From Pseudomonas sp. ZH-FAD (GTDB lineage Bacteria > Pseudomonadota > Gammaproteobacteria > Pseudomonadales > Pseudomonadaceae): 64,000 nucleotides of DNA. Under the pieces are notes generated by a model that was not told the origin of the DNA, ran no database searches, and saw only the letters and a program-made list of their open reading frames with translations. The first letter of the stretch is position 1; every line of letters starts with the position of its first letter. The translations under genes were made by a program, and so were the position numbers. The stretch is taken from NCBI RefSeq assembly GCF_002803095.1, contig NZ_PGLR01000002.1, positions 62,001-126,000 on the forward strand, written 5' to 3'. Below, one piece after another: positions 1 through 10,089 of this stretch.

Positions 1-2
1 GG

Positions 3-392
3 TTGACCGAACCCTACCTCGGCTCGGGCCGGGTGACCCTCGATGGCGCAGCGCGTGATCTGTATCCCGGCAAGCCGCTGGCGCTGCGCCGCTGCATTGG
101 CAACCTGCTGGACAACGCCCTGAAGTACGGCGAGCGCGCGCACCTGCACATCGAAGACGACGCCGAGGCGTTCGTCCTGCATGTCGATGACGAGGGGCCG
201 GGCGTGCCCGAGCAGAAGCTCGAGCAAGTGTTCGAGCCGCATTTCCGTCTGGCCAGCCAGCAGCAGGGCTACGGCATGGGACTCGGCATCGCACGCAACC
301 TGGCGCACAGCCATGGCGGCGAGCTGAGCCTGCGTAACCTGCGCGATGGAGGGCTGCGCGTCACCCTCTGGTTGCCGCGCCAGAGCCGTTGA
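3..392 (+). CDS. gtrS: Sensor histidine kinase, C-terminal part (GtrS-like)
   Basis: Only the C-terminal ATP-binding domain lies in the window; the frame is open to the left edge. Visible HATPase motifs are the N box (NLLDNALKYG), G1 box (DEGPGVP), F box (FEPHFR) and G2 box (GYGMGLGIARNLAHSHGG). The sensor domain and phospho-accepting histidine are upstream and unseen. The next genes are a glucose/mannose ABC importer, the arrangement known for gtrS of the GltR/GtrS two-component system that controls glucose uptake in Pseudomonas. The kinase class is clear; the gtrS name rests on context. Confidence 0.75.
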   Translation: MTEPYLGSGRVTLDGAARDLYPGKPLALRRCIGNLLDNALKYGERAHLHIEDDAEAFVLHVDDEGPGVPEQKLEQVFEPHFRLASQQQGYGMGLGIARNLAHSHGGELSLRNLRDGGLRVTLWLPRQSR

Positions 393-500
393 GCGCAGCC
401 GTGAGCCGCGCCGCACAACTGCAGCGCGCGCCGCTGCGCTGCATGTCACCGGCTCGCGGCGCTTTGTAACGACCTGGTGACTATCCAATACCCTTTGTTA

Positions 501-518
501 CCCCCAGGGCTCTGGGGG
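501..518 (+). promoter_or_regulatory. Stem-loop in the leader of gtsA
   Basis: A perfect 7-bp stem (CCCCCAG / CTGGGGG) with a 4-nt loop lies about 70 nt upstream of the gtsA start. It has no T-run, so it is not a standard terminator. It may be an mRNA leader structure or part of an operator; function is inferred only from position. Confidence 0.4.
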
Positions 519-562
519 CTGGGTAGACTCGTTCGCAATGCAAGCACCACGACTTGCTCGCG

Positions 563-576
563 AATAACAACAACAA
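563..576 (+). promoter_or_regulatory. Hfq/Crc catabolite-activity motif before gtsA
   Basis: AATAACAACAACAA is a run of AAY triplets ending 13 nt before the gtsA ATG and adjoining the ribosome-binding region. Such A-rich AAN repeats are the known Hfq-Crc target that blocks translation of secondary carbon-source genes in Pseudomonas. A similar motif precedes the porin gene at 5258, which supports joint catabolite repression of this sugar-uptake locus. Confidence 0.7.
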
Positions 577-589
577 GGTGTCTTATCCC

Positions 590-1843
590 ATGAAAGCGAT
601 CTCTCGCCTGTCCTGTGCCATCTCCCTCGCTGTTCTGCTGCCCCTGTCTGCCACTGCCGGTGAAGTCGAAGTGCTGCACTGGTGGACCTCCGGTGGCGAA
701 AAGCGCGCTGCCGATACCCTGCAGAAACTGGTCGAAGCCCAGGGCCACAAATGGAAGGATTTCGCCGTGGCCGGCGGCGGTGGTGAAGCGGCCATGACCG
801 TGCTGAAGACCCGCGCCGTGTCCGGCAACCCGCCCGCCGCGGCGCAGATCAAGGGCCCGGATATCCAGGAGTGGGGCGAACTGGGCCTGCTCGCCGATCT
901 CAACGACGTCGCTGCCGAGCAGAAGTGGGATGACCTGCTGCCACCGCAGGTGATCGAAGTCATGAAGTACCAGGGCGACTACGTGGCGGTGCCGGTCAAC
1001 GTGCACCGGGTCAACTGGTTGTGGATCAACCCGCAAGTGTTCGAAAAGGCTGGCGCCACGCCGCCGACCACTCTCGACGAATTCTTCGCTGCCGCCGACA
1101 AGCTCAAGGCGGCCGGCTTCATCGCCATCGCCCATGGCGGTCAGCCCTGGCAGGACGGCACCGTGTTCGAAGACCTGGCCTTCAGCATTCTCGGCCCCGA
1201 GGGCTTTCGCAAGGCCTTCGTCGAGCAGGACCGCGCCACCCTGACCGGCGACAAGATGGTCGAAGTGTTCGCTGCCCTGCAAAAACTGCGCGGCTATATC
1301 GATGCCGATGCCGCTGGGCGCGACTGGAACAGCGCCACCGGCCTGGTGATCGACGGCAAGGCCGGCATGCAGATCATGGGCGACTGGGCCAAGAGCGAGT
1401 GGACCGCAGCCGGCAAGGTCGCCGGAAAGGACTACGAATGCCTGGCCTTCCCCGGCACCCAGGGCAGCTTCGCCTTCAATATCGACTCGCTGGCGATGTT
1501 CAAACTGAACAACGCCGACAACCGCAAGGCCCAGGAAGACCTGGCGCGTACGGTGATGGGCAACGAGTTCCAGGAATTCTTCAACCAGAACAAGGGCTCG
1601 ATCCCGGTGCGCATGGACCAGGACATGAGCAGCTTCGACGCCTGCGCGCAGAAGTCCATGGCCGACTTCAAGGAGGCCGCTGCCGATGGCGGTCTGCAGC
1701 CGAGCCTGGCCCACGGCATGGCCGCCTCCAGCTACGTGCAGGGCGCGGTGTTCGACGTGGTGACCAACTTCTTCAACGATCCCAAGGCCGACCCGAAGCG
1801 CGCCGCCCAGCAGCTGGCGGCGGCGATTCAGGCGGTGCAGTGA
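590..1843 (+). CDS. gtsA: Glucose/mannose ABC transporter substrate-binding protein
   Basis: Periplasmic sugar-binding protein of 417 residues (family 1 extracellular solute-binding). A signal peptide with a hydrophobic core is visible (residues 1-23, cleavage after ATA), followed by [14 protein letters not shown], which matches the start of mature glucose-binding proteins of Pseudomonas. Further matching stretches are [25 protein letters not shown] and [16 protein letters not shown]. The ATG at 590 is preferred over an upstream TTG because it begins the signal peptide. First gene of gtsABCD; it delivers glucose (probably also mannose) to the GtsBC permease. Confidence 0.9.
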   Translation: MKAISRLSCAISLAVLLPLSATAGEVEVLHWWTSGGEKRAADTLQKLVEAQGHKWKDFAVAGGGGEAAMTVLKTRAVSGNPPAAAQIKGPDIQEWGELGLLADLNDVAAEQKWDDLLPPQVIEVMKYQGDYVAVPVNVHRVNWLWINPQVFEKAGATPPTTLDEFFAAADKLKAAGFIAIAHGGQPWQDGTVFEDLAFSILGPEGFRKAFVEQDRATLTGDKMVEVFAALQKLRGYIDADAAGRDWNSATGLVIDGKAGMQIMGDWAKSEWTAAGKVAGKDYECLAFPGTQGSFAFNIDSLAMFKLNNADNRKAQEDLARTVMGNEFQEFFNQNKGSIPVRMDQDMSSFDACAQKSMADFKEAAADGGLQPSLAHGMAASSYVQGAVFDVVTNFFNDPKADPKRAAQQLAAAIQAVQ

Positions 1844-1849
1844 GCGCTC

Positions 1850-1867
1850 GGGCCGCTTAGGCGGCCC
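1850..1867 (+). terminator. Hairpin after gtsA
   Basis: Perfect 7-bp inverted repeat GGGCCGC / GCGGCCC with a TTAG loop, 6 nt after the gtsA stop. It lacks a real T-run, so it could also serve to stabilise the gtsA mRNA and raise binding-protein levels over the permease genes, a common feature of such operons. Confidence 0.5.
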
Positions 1868-1937
1868 TTGCCGTAGGGCGGGTGCAACCCGCCTGTTTCA
1901 AGCCTTCGATCCCTGGCGCATGCCCTTAGCTTGAAAA

Positions 1938-2006
1938 TCGCGCAGCGATGCCCTCCTTGATGCCTTCTCCCTCCGGGAGAAGGTGGCGCGAAGCGCCGGA
2001 TGAGGG
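1938..2006. repeat. Triple-hairpin dispersed repeat, copy 1
   Basis: About 69 bp made of three successive palindromes: TCGCGCAGCGA, CTTCTCCC-TCC-GGGAGAAG and GGCGC-GAA-GCGCC. The same element recurs at 37449-37517 and 38765-38834. It sits in the 369-bp gap between gtsA and gtsB together with a short palindrome (1873-1893, GTAGGGCGGGT...ACCCGCC) and the repeat at 2071-2160; no gene is seen in the gap. Confidence 0.8.
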
Positions 2007-2070
2007 CGGCCTGCGTCACGGGATCGGCCGTGCCGAGATTCAGGTTTTGGGGCAGGGCAGCTCGCAATCG

Positions 2071-2160
2071 GTAGGGCGGACTCAGGAGCGCAGCGAACAG
2101 TCCGCCGGCTACGCGTGCTGGCTGTAATCGCCGACGTACTGCTTCGCGAGTACGCCCTAC
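2071..2160. repeat. GTAGGGCG...CGCCCTAC bounded repeat
   Basis: A 90-bp element with inverted ends GTAGGGCG / CGCCCTAC and an inner block reading TCCGCC. A related but rearranged element lies at 15393-15527. The element runs almost up to the gtsB leader and separates gtsB from gtsA. Confidence 0.6.
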
Positions 2161-2212
2161 GGGTCCGCTACGGATGTTTTACGCACCAACGCAGCACGCA
2201 ACGGAGTCAACC

Positions 2213-3121
2213 ATGAGTTCAAACGCAGTCATCACCAAAGCCTCACCGCTGGACGTCCTGCAGCGCTGGCTGCCCAAGCTGGTGCTGGCGCCGAGCATGA
2301 TCATCGTGCTGGTGGGCTTCTACGGCTACATCGGCTGGACCTTCCTGCTGTCGTTCACCAACTCGCGCTTCATGCCCAGCTACAACTTCGTCGGGCTGCA
2401 GCAGTACGCGCGCTTGTGGGACAACGACCGCTGGTGGGTGGCGAGCCAGAACCTACTGGTCTTCGGTGGCCTGTTCATCGCCATCAGCCTGGTCATTGGT
2501 GTGTTCCTGGCGGTGCTGCTGGATCAGCGCATCCGCCGCGAGGGCTTTATCCGCACCATCTTTCTCTACCCCATGGCGCTGTCGATGATCGTCACCGGCA
2601 CCGCCTGGAAGTGGCTGCTAAACCCCGGCCTGGGTCTGGACAAGCTGTTGCGCGACTGGGGCTGGGAGGGCTTTCGCTTCGACTGGCTGGTGGACCCGGA
2701 GCGCGTGGTCTACTGCCTGGTGATGGCCGCCGTGTGGCAGTCCTCGGGGTTCGTCATGGCGCTGTTTCTCGCCGGACTGCGCAGCGTCGATCAATCGATC
2801 ATCCGCGCCGCCCAGGTCGATGGCGCAAGCCTGCCGAGCATCTACCTGCGCATCGTCCTGCCGAGCCTGGGCCCGGTGTTTTTCAGCGCGCTGATGATCC
2901 TCGCCCATATCGCCATCAAGAGCTTCGACCTGGTCGCCTCGATGACTGCCGGTGGGCCCGGCTACGCCTCCGACCTGCCGGCGATGTTCATGTACGCCCA
3001 CACCTTCACCCGCGGCCAGATGGGCCTCGGCGCCGCCAGCGCGATGCTGATGCTCGGCGCGGTGCTGGCGATCCTGGTGCCCTACCTGTATTCCGAACTG
3101 CGAGGCAAACGCCATGACTAG
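2213..3121 (+). CDS. gtsB: Glucose ABC transporter permease
   Basis: Inner-membrane permease of 302 residues (binding-protein-dependent transport, MalF-like). Six hydrophobic segments are visible, the first at about residues 25-45. The EAA loop is near residues 195-215 (IIRAAQVDGASLPSIYLRIVLP read in part), the docking site for the ATPase. The start at ATG 2213 has GGAG 8 nt upstream; a frame from 2174 lacks a Shine-Dalgarno. It overlaps gtsC by 8 bp, so the pair is translationally coupled. Confidence 0.9.
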   Translation: MSSNAVITKASPLDVLQRWLPKLVLAPSMIIVLVGFYGYIGWTFLLSFTNSRFMPSYNFVGLQQYARLWDNDRWWVASQNLLVFGGLFIAISLVIGVFLAVLLDQRIRREGFIRTIFLYPMALSMIVTGTAWKWLLNPGLGLDKLLRDWGWEGFRFDWLVDPERVVYCLVMAAVWQSSGFVMALFLAGLRSVDQSIIRAAQVDGASLPSIYLRIVLPSLGPVFFSALMILAHIAIKSFDLVASMTAGGPGYASDLPAMFMYAHTFTRGQMGLGAASAMLMLGAVLAILVPYLYSELRGKRHD

Positions 3122-3983
3122 TCATGCCATTAACGTGCAAGTCGCGCCGCGCCGGGTAAGGGCGATGAGCCTCAGCCGCCTGGCCATCTACGCCACCCTG
3201 ATCCTGGCCTGCGCGGTGTACCTGGTGCCGCTGCTGGTGATGCTGCTGACCAGCTTCAAGACCCCGGACGATATTCGCACTGGCAACCTGCTGTCCTGGC
3301 CCGACGTACTCACGGTGATCGGCTGGGTCAAGGCCTGGGACGGCGTCGGCGGCTACTTCTGGAACTCGGTGAAGATCACCATCCCGGCAGTGCTGATCTC
3401 CACGCTGCTCGGCGCGCTGAACGGCTACGTGCTGGCCATGTGGCGCTTTCGCGGCTCGCAGCTGTTCTTCGGCCTGCTGCTGTTCGGTTGCTTCCTGCCG
3501 TTCCAGGTGATCCTCCTGCCGGCGTCCTTCACCCTCGGCCAGCTCGGCATGGCCAACACCACCGAAGGCCTGGTGCTGGTGCATGTGGTCTACGGCCTGG
3601 CCTTCACCACGCTGTTCTTCCGCAACTTCTACGTGAGCATTCCCGAGGCGCTGGTGCGCGCCGCGCGCCTCGATGGCGCCGGCTTCTTCACCATCTTCGG
3701 ACGCATCCTGCTGCCGATGTCGGTGCCGATCATCATGGTCTGCCTGATCTGGCAGTTCACCCAGATCTGGAACGATTTCCTGTTCGGCGTGGTGTTCGCC
3801 AGCGGCGACACCCAGCCGATCACCGTGGCGCTGAACAACCTGGTCAACACCAGCACCGGGGCCAAGGAATACAACGTCGACATGGCCGCGGCGATGATCG
3901 CCGGGCTGCCCACCCTGCTGGTCTACATCCTGGCCGGTAAGTACTTCCTGCGCGGCCTGACGGCCGGCGCCGTCAAAGGTTGA
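3114..3983 (+). CDS. gtsC: Glucose ABC transporter permease
   Basis: Second permease subunit (289 residues, MalG-like), with six membrane segments and an EAA loop at about residues 178-200 (EALVRAARLDGAGFFTIFGR). It starts inside the end of gtsB and is followed 10 nt later by gtsD, as in the gts operon. Forms the heterodimeric channel with GtsB in the inner membrane. Confidence 0.9.
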   Translation: MTSHAINVQVAPRRVRAMSLSRLAIYATLILACAVYLVPLLVMLLTSFKTPDDIRTGNLLSWPDVLTVIGWVKAWDGVGGYFWNSVKITIPAVLISTLLGALNGYVLAMWRFRGSQLFFGLLLFGCFLPFQVILLPASFTLGQLGMANTTEGLVLVHVVYGLAFTTLFFRNFYVSIPEALVRAARLDGAGFFTIFGRILLPMSVPIIMVCLIWQFTQIWNDFLFGVVFASGDTQPITVALNNLVNTSTGAKEYNVDMAAAMIAGLPTLLVYILAGKYFLRGLTAGAVKG

Positions 3984-3993
3984 GGTAATAACC

Positions 3994-5139
3994 ATGGCTA
4001 CCCTCGAACTGCGCAACGTCAACAAATCCTACGGCAGCGGCCTGGCGGACACCCTGAAGAACATCGAACTGGCCATCGACTCCGGCGAGTTCCTGATCCT
4101 GGTCGGCCCCTCCGGCTGCGGCAAATCCACCCTGATGAACTGCATCGCCGGCCTGGAGGACATCAGCGGCGGGGCGATCCTGGTCGACGGCGCCGACATC
4201 AGCGGCATGAGCCCGAAGGATCGCGACATCGCCATGGTGTTCCAGTCCTACGCGCTGTACCCGACCATGACGGTGAAGGACAACATCGCCTTCGGTTTGA
4301 AGATGCGCAAGTTGCCGCCAGCCGAGATCGAGGCCGAGGTGGCGCGCGTGGCCAAGCTGCTGCAGATCGAGCATCTGCTGACGCGCAAGCCCGGGCAGCT
4401 CTCCGGCGGCCAGCAGCAGCGCGTGGCCATGGGCCGGGCGTTGGCGCGGCGGCCGAAGATCTACCTGTTCGACGAACCGCTATCGAACCTCGACGCCAAG
4501 CTGCGCGTGGAGATGCGCACCGAAATCAAGCTGATGCACCAGCGCCTGAAGACCACCACGGTGTACGTCACCCACGACCAGATCGAGGCCATGACCCTGG
4601 GCGACAAGGTGGCGGTGATGAAGGACGGCATCATCCAGCAGTTCGGCACCCCGCAGGAAATCTACAACGACCCGGCCAACCAGTTCGTCGCCAGCTTCAT
4701 CGGTTCGCCGCCGATGAACTTCATCCCACTGCGCCTGCAGGTGCGCGACGGCCAGTGCTTTGGGCTGCTCGACTCCGGGCAGGCGCGCTGCGAGCTGCCG
4801 CTTGGCGCGGCGGCGGAGCTGGAAGGGCGCGAACTGATTCTCGGCGTGCGTCCCGAGCAGATCCAGCTGGCCGGCGCCGGCTCGACGCTGCCGAGCCTGC
4901 GCGCCGAGGTCGAGGTGGTCGAGCCGACCGGGCCGGACACCCTGGTGTTCGTCAGCCTCAACCAGACCAAGGTGTGCTGCCGCCTGGCGCCGGACGCCGC
5001 GCCGCAAGCCGGTGCCAGCCTCGATCTGCAGTTCGATCCGGCGCGCGTGCTGTTGTTCGACGCCACCAGCGGTGAGCGCCTGCGCCCGGGAAAGCGTGAG
5101 GCCACTGACAACAAGGTGGCCCAGTTCAAGCTCGGTTAG
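3994..5139 (+). CDS. gtsD: Sugar ABC transporter ATP-binding protein
   Basis: MalK/UgpC-type ATPase of 381 residues. In order: Walker [10 protein letters not shown] (about residue 35), Q-loop [10 protein letters not shown], signature [15 protein letters not shown], Walker [17 protein letters not shown], switch histidine in VTHDQIEAM, then a C-terminal OB-type regulatory domain (from about 235, SPPMNFIPL). It energises import through GtsBC. A 141-bp gap with a palindrome and a Crc-type motif separates it from the porin gene. Confidence 0.9.
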   Translation: MATLELRNVNKSYGSGLADTLKNIELAIDSGEFLILVGPSGCGKSTLMNCIAGLEDISGGAILVDGADISGMSPKDRDIAMVFQSYALYPTMTVKDNIAFGLKMRKLPPAEIEAEVARVAKLLQIEHLLTRKPGQLSGGQQQRVAMGRALARRPKIYLFDEPLSNLDAKLRVEMRTEIKLMHQRLKTTTVYVTHDQIEAMTLGDKVAVMKDGIIQQFGTPQEIYNDPANQFVASFIGSPPMNFIPLRLQVRDGQCFGLLDSGQARCELPLGAAAELEGRELILGVRPEQIQLAGAGSTLPSLRAEVEVVEPTGPDTLVFVSLNQTKVCCRLAPDAAPQAGASLDLQFDPARVLLFDATSGERLRPGKREATDNKVAQFKLG

Positions 5140-5143
5140 CCCT

Positions 5144-5202
5144 GTAGCCCGGATGAAATCCGGGGGCTGCCCAATACCCCCCCCCGATTTCATCCGCGCT
5201 AC
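5144..5202. repeat. GTAGCCCGGATGAAATCCGG palindrome, copy 1
   Basis: Inverted repeat with arms GTAGCCCGGATGAAATCCGG and its near-complement ending GCGCTAC (one base off the family). Other copies: 6620, 8192, 15574 (interrupted), 36058 and 45294. A separate hairpin GCTGCGG/CCGCAGC follows at 5230-5250. Confidence 0.85.
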
Positions 5203-5257
5203 AGCTCCTCGAGGCAACGAAGAACCGTCGCTGCGGCGGTAATCCGCAGCATCGCTC

Positions 5258-6519
<1,262 letters not shown>

Positions 6520-6553
6520 AGCGCTCGTAGACTGTGCCCGCTGCAAATCAGTC

Positions 6554-6613
6554 GGTGCGCATGGCGCACCCTACGCGACCTGCGGGGTGTTCGTAGGGTG
6601 CGCCGTGCGCACC
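6554..6613. repeat. GGTGCGCA...TGCGCACC palindrome, copy 1
   Basis: Two inverted half-units: GGTGCGCATGGCGCACCCTA at 6554 and its partner TAGGGTGCGCCGTGCGCACC ending at 6613. Related copies at 16664-16740, 43691-43750 and 49389-49443. It lies between the convergent porin gene and the MocR gene. Confidence 0.8.
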
Positions 6614-6619
6614 AGGACC

Positions 6620-6679
6620 GTAGCCCTGATGCAATCCGGGGCGATTGCTGCTCCGGCTCCCGGATTTCATCCGGGCTAC
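6620..6679. repeat. GTAGCCC palindrome, copy 2
   Basis: Arms GTAGCCCTGATGCAATCCGG and CCGGATTTCATCCGGGCTAC. Its right end (GGCTAC) overlaps the stop codon of the MocR gene, so this gene ends inside the repeat. Confidence 0.85.
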
Positions 6680-8088
6680 AACAACCCCGCCACCAGGCGC
6701 CCGAGCACTTCCATGGCCTGTTCGCTGCGCGGGTTCCACGGATGGCCGTAGTTCAGCCGCGCGCAATGGCGAAAGCCCTGGCTGGCGGAGAAGATCGGCC
6801 CCGGCGCCAGGCTTATGCCCTGGGCCAGCGCCAGGCGCAGCAGTTGCAGTGAGTCCAGACGCTCGGGAAATTCGAACCAGAGGAAGTAGCCGCCTGAAGG
6901 TCGCGTGACCCGCGTGCTGGCGGGGAAGTGCCGGGCTGCAGAGGCGAGCATGGCGCTCTGCTGCATCTCCAGGGCATGGCGCAGCTTGCGCAGGTGACGG
7001 TCGTAGCCGCCGTGCTGCAGGTAGTCGGCCAGCGCTGCCTGGGCTGGCACCGACGGCGAGATGGTGGTCATCAGCTTGAGCCGGGCGATCTGCTCGGCAT
7101 AGCGCCCACCGGCCACCCAGCCGATGCGATAGCCCGGCGCCAGGCTCTTGGAGAAGGAGCTGCAATGCATCACCAGCCCTTCGCGGTCGAAGCTCTTCAC
7201 CGGTTTGGGCGGGTGGCTGCCGAAGTACAGCTCGGCGTACACGTCATCCTCGATCAGCGGCACCTGATGTTCGACCAGCAGTTCATACAGCGCCTGCTTC
7301 TTCTCCTCGCTCATGCTCGCGCCGAGTGGGTTCTGCAGGCTGCTCATGAACCAGCAGGCCTTGATCGGCAGTTGCTTCAGGCTCTCCGACAGGGCGCCCA
7401 GGTCGATGCCCTCGCGTGGGTGCACGGGGATTTCCACGGCCTTTAGCTGCAGCCGCTCCAGCACCTGCAGGCAGGCGTAGAAGGTGGGTGATTCGATAGC
7501 CACCAGGTCGCCTGGCTGGGTCACGCACTGCAGGCAGAGGTTGAGCGCCTCCATGGCACCGTTGCTGATCACCAGTTCTTCCATCGGCAGCATCACGCCG
7601 CTGACCATGTAACGCAGGGCGATCTGCCGGCGCAGGTCGGCGTTGCCGGCGGTCATGTCGGCGATGATCTCGTGCGGCGAGAGCCTGCGCAGCGCGTGCG
7701 CCATGCTCTTGGCCAGGCGCGGCAGGGGGAACAGGTCGGGGCTGGGGAATGCCGAGCCGAAGGGCACTGTGTGCGGATCCTTCAGCGAGGCGAGCACGGA
7801 GAACACCAGCTCGCTGACGTCGACCTCGGTGGTTTGCGCGGTGTGGGCGGTCAGCTCCGGTTCGTGCAAGGGGCGCTTGGCGTGTTCACGCACGAAGTAG
7901 CCGGAACGGGCGCGCGCCTGGATCAGGCCGCGATCTTCCAGCAGGTAGTAGGCCTGGAACACGGTGGACGGGCTGACGCCGTAGGTGCGGCTGGCATGGC
8001 GTACCGAGGGCACCTTCTCACCGGGGCCGAGCACGCCGGTACGGATCAGCTCGGCGATCTCGTCGGCGAATTTTTCGTAGCGTTTCAT
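6676..8088 (-). CDS. MocR-type transcriptional regulator (GntR-HTH plus aminotransferase domain)
   Basis: 470 residues. The N-terminal 70 residues form a GntR winged helix (PSVRHASRTYGVSPSTVFQA, then YYLLEDRGLIQARARSGYFV). The rest is a class I aminotransferase fold with the PLP-binding motif SSFSKSLAPGYRIGW. Such proteins use PLP as cofactor or effector to control nearby genes; the target is not evident here. The start at 8088 has AGGACAGG just upstream and matches family starts; an ATG at 8151 is also in frame. Confidence 0.85.
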   Translation of the reverse strand: MKRYEKFADEIAELIRTGVLGPGEKVPSVRHASRTYGVSPSTVFQAYYLLEDRGLIQARARSGYFVREHAKRPLHEPELTAHTAQTTEVDVSELVFSVLASLKDPHTVPFGSAFPSPDLFPLPRLAKSMAHALRRLSPHEIIADMTAGNADLRRQIALRYMVSGVMLPMEELVISNGAMEALNLCLQCVTQPGDLVAIESPTFYACLQVLERLQLKAVEIPVHPREGIDLGALSESLKQLPIKACWFMSSLQNPLGASMSEEKKQALYELLVEHQVPLIEDDVYAELYFGSHPPKPVKSFDREGLVMHCSSFSKSLAPGYRIGWVAGGRYAEQIARLKLMTTISPSVPAQAALADYLQHGGYDRHLRKLRHALEMQQSAMLASAARHFPASTRVTRPSGGYFLWFEFPERLDSLQLLRLALAQGISLAPGPIFSASQGFRHCARLNYGHPWNPRSEQAMEVLGRLVAGLL

Positions 8089-8191
8089 CCTGTCCTGGTT
8101 CACCGACGCAAAGGGTAAGGACGAACACTTTACGGGGTGAGCGGCAGACATGGCAGTGCCTCGTGAATTGTCCTGGTTGGATCTGACTCAT

Positions 8192-8250
8192 GTAGCCCGG
8201 ATGCAATCCGGGGACGTATCTCGAACCGCCCCGGATTCCATCCGGGCTAC
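8192..8250. repeat. GTAGCCC palindrome, copy 3
   Basis: Arms GTAGCCCGGATGCAATCCGG and CCGGATTCCATCCGGGCTAC around a 19-nt spacer, in the gap between the divergently placed MocR gene and the 3' end of ccoG. Confidence 0.85.
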
Positions 8251-8268
8251 GACGCCAGTGGCCCATTC

Positions 8269-8332
8269 GCCGCGGGGCGCGGCTCCTACACGGATTTGAG
8301 AGCACCTGTAGGAGCCCCGCCTCGGGGCGAAG
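8269..8332. repeat. CGGGGCG...GGAGCC palindrome, copy 1
   Basis: Inverted units: CGCCGCGGGGCGCGGCTCCTAC (in part) and GTAGGAGCCCCGCCTCGGGG. A related copy lies at 36144-36207. It ends 2 bp before the ccoG stop codon and may also act as a bidirectional transcription stop. Confidence 0.75.
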
Positions 8333-8334
8333 CG

Positions 8335-9747
8335 CTAGCGCAGCGGCGCGAGGAAGGTGCTCCTGGTGCTCACGTGGCTCTGCGAATCGGCCTGGTCGCG
8401 TACCTCGAAACGGACGGTTTGCGGCCCGGCAGCGTTGTGCGAGGCTGTTAGCGCGACGCTTACCGGCAGGTCGCGAATCTCGCCGGGGGCCAGGTTCAGC
8501 GTGCGCGGGCCGTGCAGTTCGAAGTCACCGGGCTCGATCAGGGCGATGGCGTAGCTGCGCGCTTGCTGGGTCTTGTTGATGATCTTCAGGCTGTAGATGT
8601 TCTCGATCTGGCCCAGCGAGTTCTCACGGAACAGGCCACGGTCGCGGGTTACGTCCAAGGAGATCAGCGGGCGTTCGGCCAGGGCCCAGACGAAGGCGCC
8701 GATCATCAGCGCCAGCATCGCCGCGTAGCCGACCAGGCGCGGGCGCAGCCAGTGGGTCTTGCCGCCGGCCAGCTCGTTCTCGGAGCTGTAGCGCACCAGG
8801 CCACGGGCATAGCCGAGCTTGTCCATCACGCTGTCGCAGGCGTCGATACAGGCGCCGCAGCCGATGCATTCCAGTTGCAGGCCATCGCGAATGTCGATGC
8901 CGGTGGGGCAGACCTGTACGCACATGGTGCAGTCGATGCAGTCGCCCAGGCCTTCGGCCTTGTAATCGGCGTCCTTGCGGCGCGGGCCACGGTTTTCGCC
9001 ACGGGCGGCGTCGTAGGAGATGACCAGCGTATCGCTGTCGAACATCACGCTCTGGAAGCGCGAGTAGGGGCACATGTCGCGGCACACCTTCTCGCGCAGC
9101 CAGCCGGCGTTGATATAGGTGGCGGCGGTGAAGAACAGCACCCAGAACGCCGTGGTGGCGCCGACTTCGAAGGTGGCCAGGTCCACCGTCAACTGGCGCA
9201 CCGGGGTGAAGTAGCCGACAAAGGCCAGCGCCGTGACCAGGCTCACCGCCAGCCACAGGCCGTGCTTGGCGCTGCGCCGGGCCAGCTTCTGCAGCGACCA
9301 GGGCGCGGCGTCGAGTTTGATGCGCTGGCCGCGGTCGCCTTCGGTGATCTGCTCGACACGCATGAACACCCAGGTCCACACGCTCTGTGGGCAGGCGTAG
9401 CCGCACCAGACACGGCCGGCCAGCACGGTGATGAAGAACAGGCCGAAGGCGGCGATGATCAGGATGGCCGAGAGCAGAATGAAATCCTGTGGCCAGAAGG
9501 TCGCGCCGAAGATATGGAACTGGCGGTTATCCAAGTCCCAGAGCACCGCCTGGCGGCCGTTCCAGTCGATCCAGGCGGTGCCGAAGAACAGCAGAAACAG
9601 CAGGCCGGCGCCGAGCAGACGCAGGTTGCGAAAGCGCCCGGTGAAACTGCGCGTGTGGATCGGGCCGCCGGCCTGGGCCGGCGTCAGGCGAAGGGGTTTG
9701 GCGGGGTCGATGCTCTCGACGGCGCGCACGGGGATCAGCTCGGTCAT
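8335..9747 (-). CDS. ccoG: Cytochrome c oxidase accessory protein CcoG (FixG/RdxA)
   Basis: Membrane ferredoxin-like protein of 470 residues needed for copper handling and assembly of cbb3-type oxidase. Several membrane segments in the N-terminal half (for example around residues 45-65 and 90-115) contain the CGYACPQSVW motif. Two 4Fe-4S clusters follow: CIDCTMCVQVCP and CIGCGACIDACD (about residues 260-305). The C-terminal 110 residues form an Ig-like domain. It stands alone, without ccoNOP or ccoHIS beside it. Confidence 0.93.
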   Translation of the reverse strand: MTELIPVRAVESIDPAKPLRLTPAQAGGPIHTRSFTGRFRNLRLLGAGLLFLLFFGTAWIDWNGRQAVLWDLDNRQFHIFGATFWPQDFILLSAILIIAAFGLFFITVLAGRVWCGYACPQSVWTWVFMRVEQITEGDRGQRIKLDAAPWSLQKLARRSAKHGLWLAVSLVTALAFVGYFTPVRQLTVDLATFEVGATTAFWVLFFTAATYINAGWLREKVCRDMCPYSRFQSVMFDSDTLVISYDAARGENRGPRRKDADYKAEGLGDCIDCTMCVQVCPTGIDIRDGLQLECIGCGACIDACDSVMDKLGYARGLVRYSSENELAGGKTHWLRPRLVGYAAMLALMIGAFVWALAERPLISLDVTRDRGLFRENSLGQIENIYSLKIINKTQQARSYAIALIEPGDFELHGPRTLNLAPGEIRDLPVSVALTASHNAAGPQTVRFEVRDQADSQSHVSTRSTFLAPLR

Positions 9748-9830
9748 GTCGTTGCCCTCATCAGGCGTTTATTCAGGCTGGCGCCATGATCCGAGTGGGG
9801 CTGTTTGCAAAACAGACTCAGGTTTTCGAT

Positions 9831-10013
9831 AAAAAAGCGGATCAGATGATTGCGTCGAACACAGGGAAAAGTGCCACGCGGGTCGCCAGGCCGCGCTATT
9901 GCTGACACCAGGAGCCTTCATGTCGAGCGATGCAGATACCGCCCTGCGACATCGCGCCACGCCAATCAGTGCCCTGTGCAGGTCACTGTCGTACCCATCT
10001 GATCCGGTTTTTT
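9831..10013. repeat. Long inverted repeat bounding a 183-bp segment
   Basis: Left arm AAAAAAGCGGATCAGATG (9831-9848) and right arm CATCTGATCCGGTTTTTT (9996-10013) are complementary at 17 of 18 positions. They bound most of the 342-bp gap between ccoG and cysI. The ends resemble terminal inverted repeats of a tiny element, or the arms of a large RNA structure. Confidence 0.6.
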
Positions 10014-10015
10014 AA
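9920..10015 (+). CDS. Possible 31-residue peptide upstream of cysI
   Basis: ATG at 9920 follows GGAG with 5-nt spacing and opens a frame MSSDADTALRHRATPI... ending in SYPSDPVF. The stop lies in the right arm of the inverted repeat described above. No family is recognised. It could be a leader peptide for cysI or a chance frame; the good Shine-Dalgarno is the only positive evidence. Confidence 0.25.
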   Translation: MSSDADTALRHRATPISALCRSLSYPSDPVF

Positions 10016-10089
10016 GGCTTTTCTGGCGCTGTTTTCGGTGCACGCCCGGCAGGCATAGTCGACGCCCCGTGATCAGGAGGCCTGCCGGC

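Noticed and set aside
8269..8332. Intergenic GC-rich palindromes read as terminators of the adjoining genes
   Set aside because: They belong to dispersed families found in many contexts and lack T-runs; a secondary terminator role is possible but cannot be claimed.
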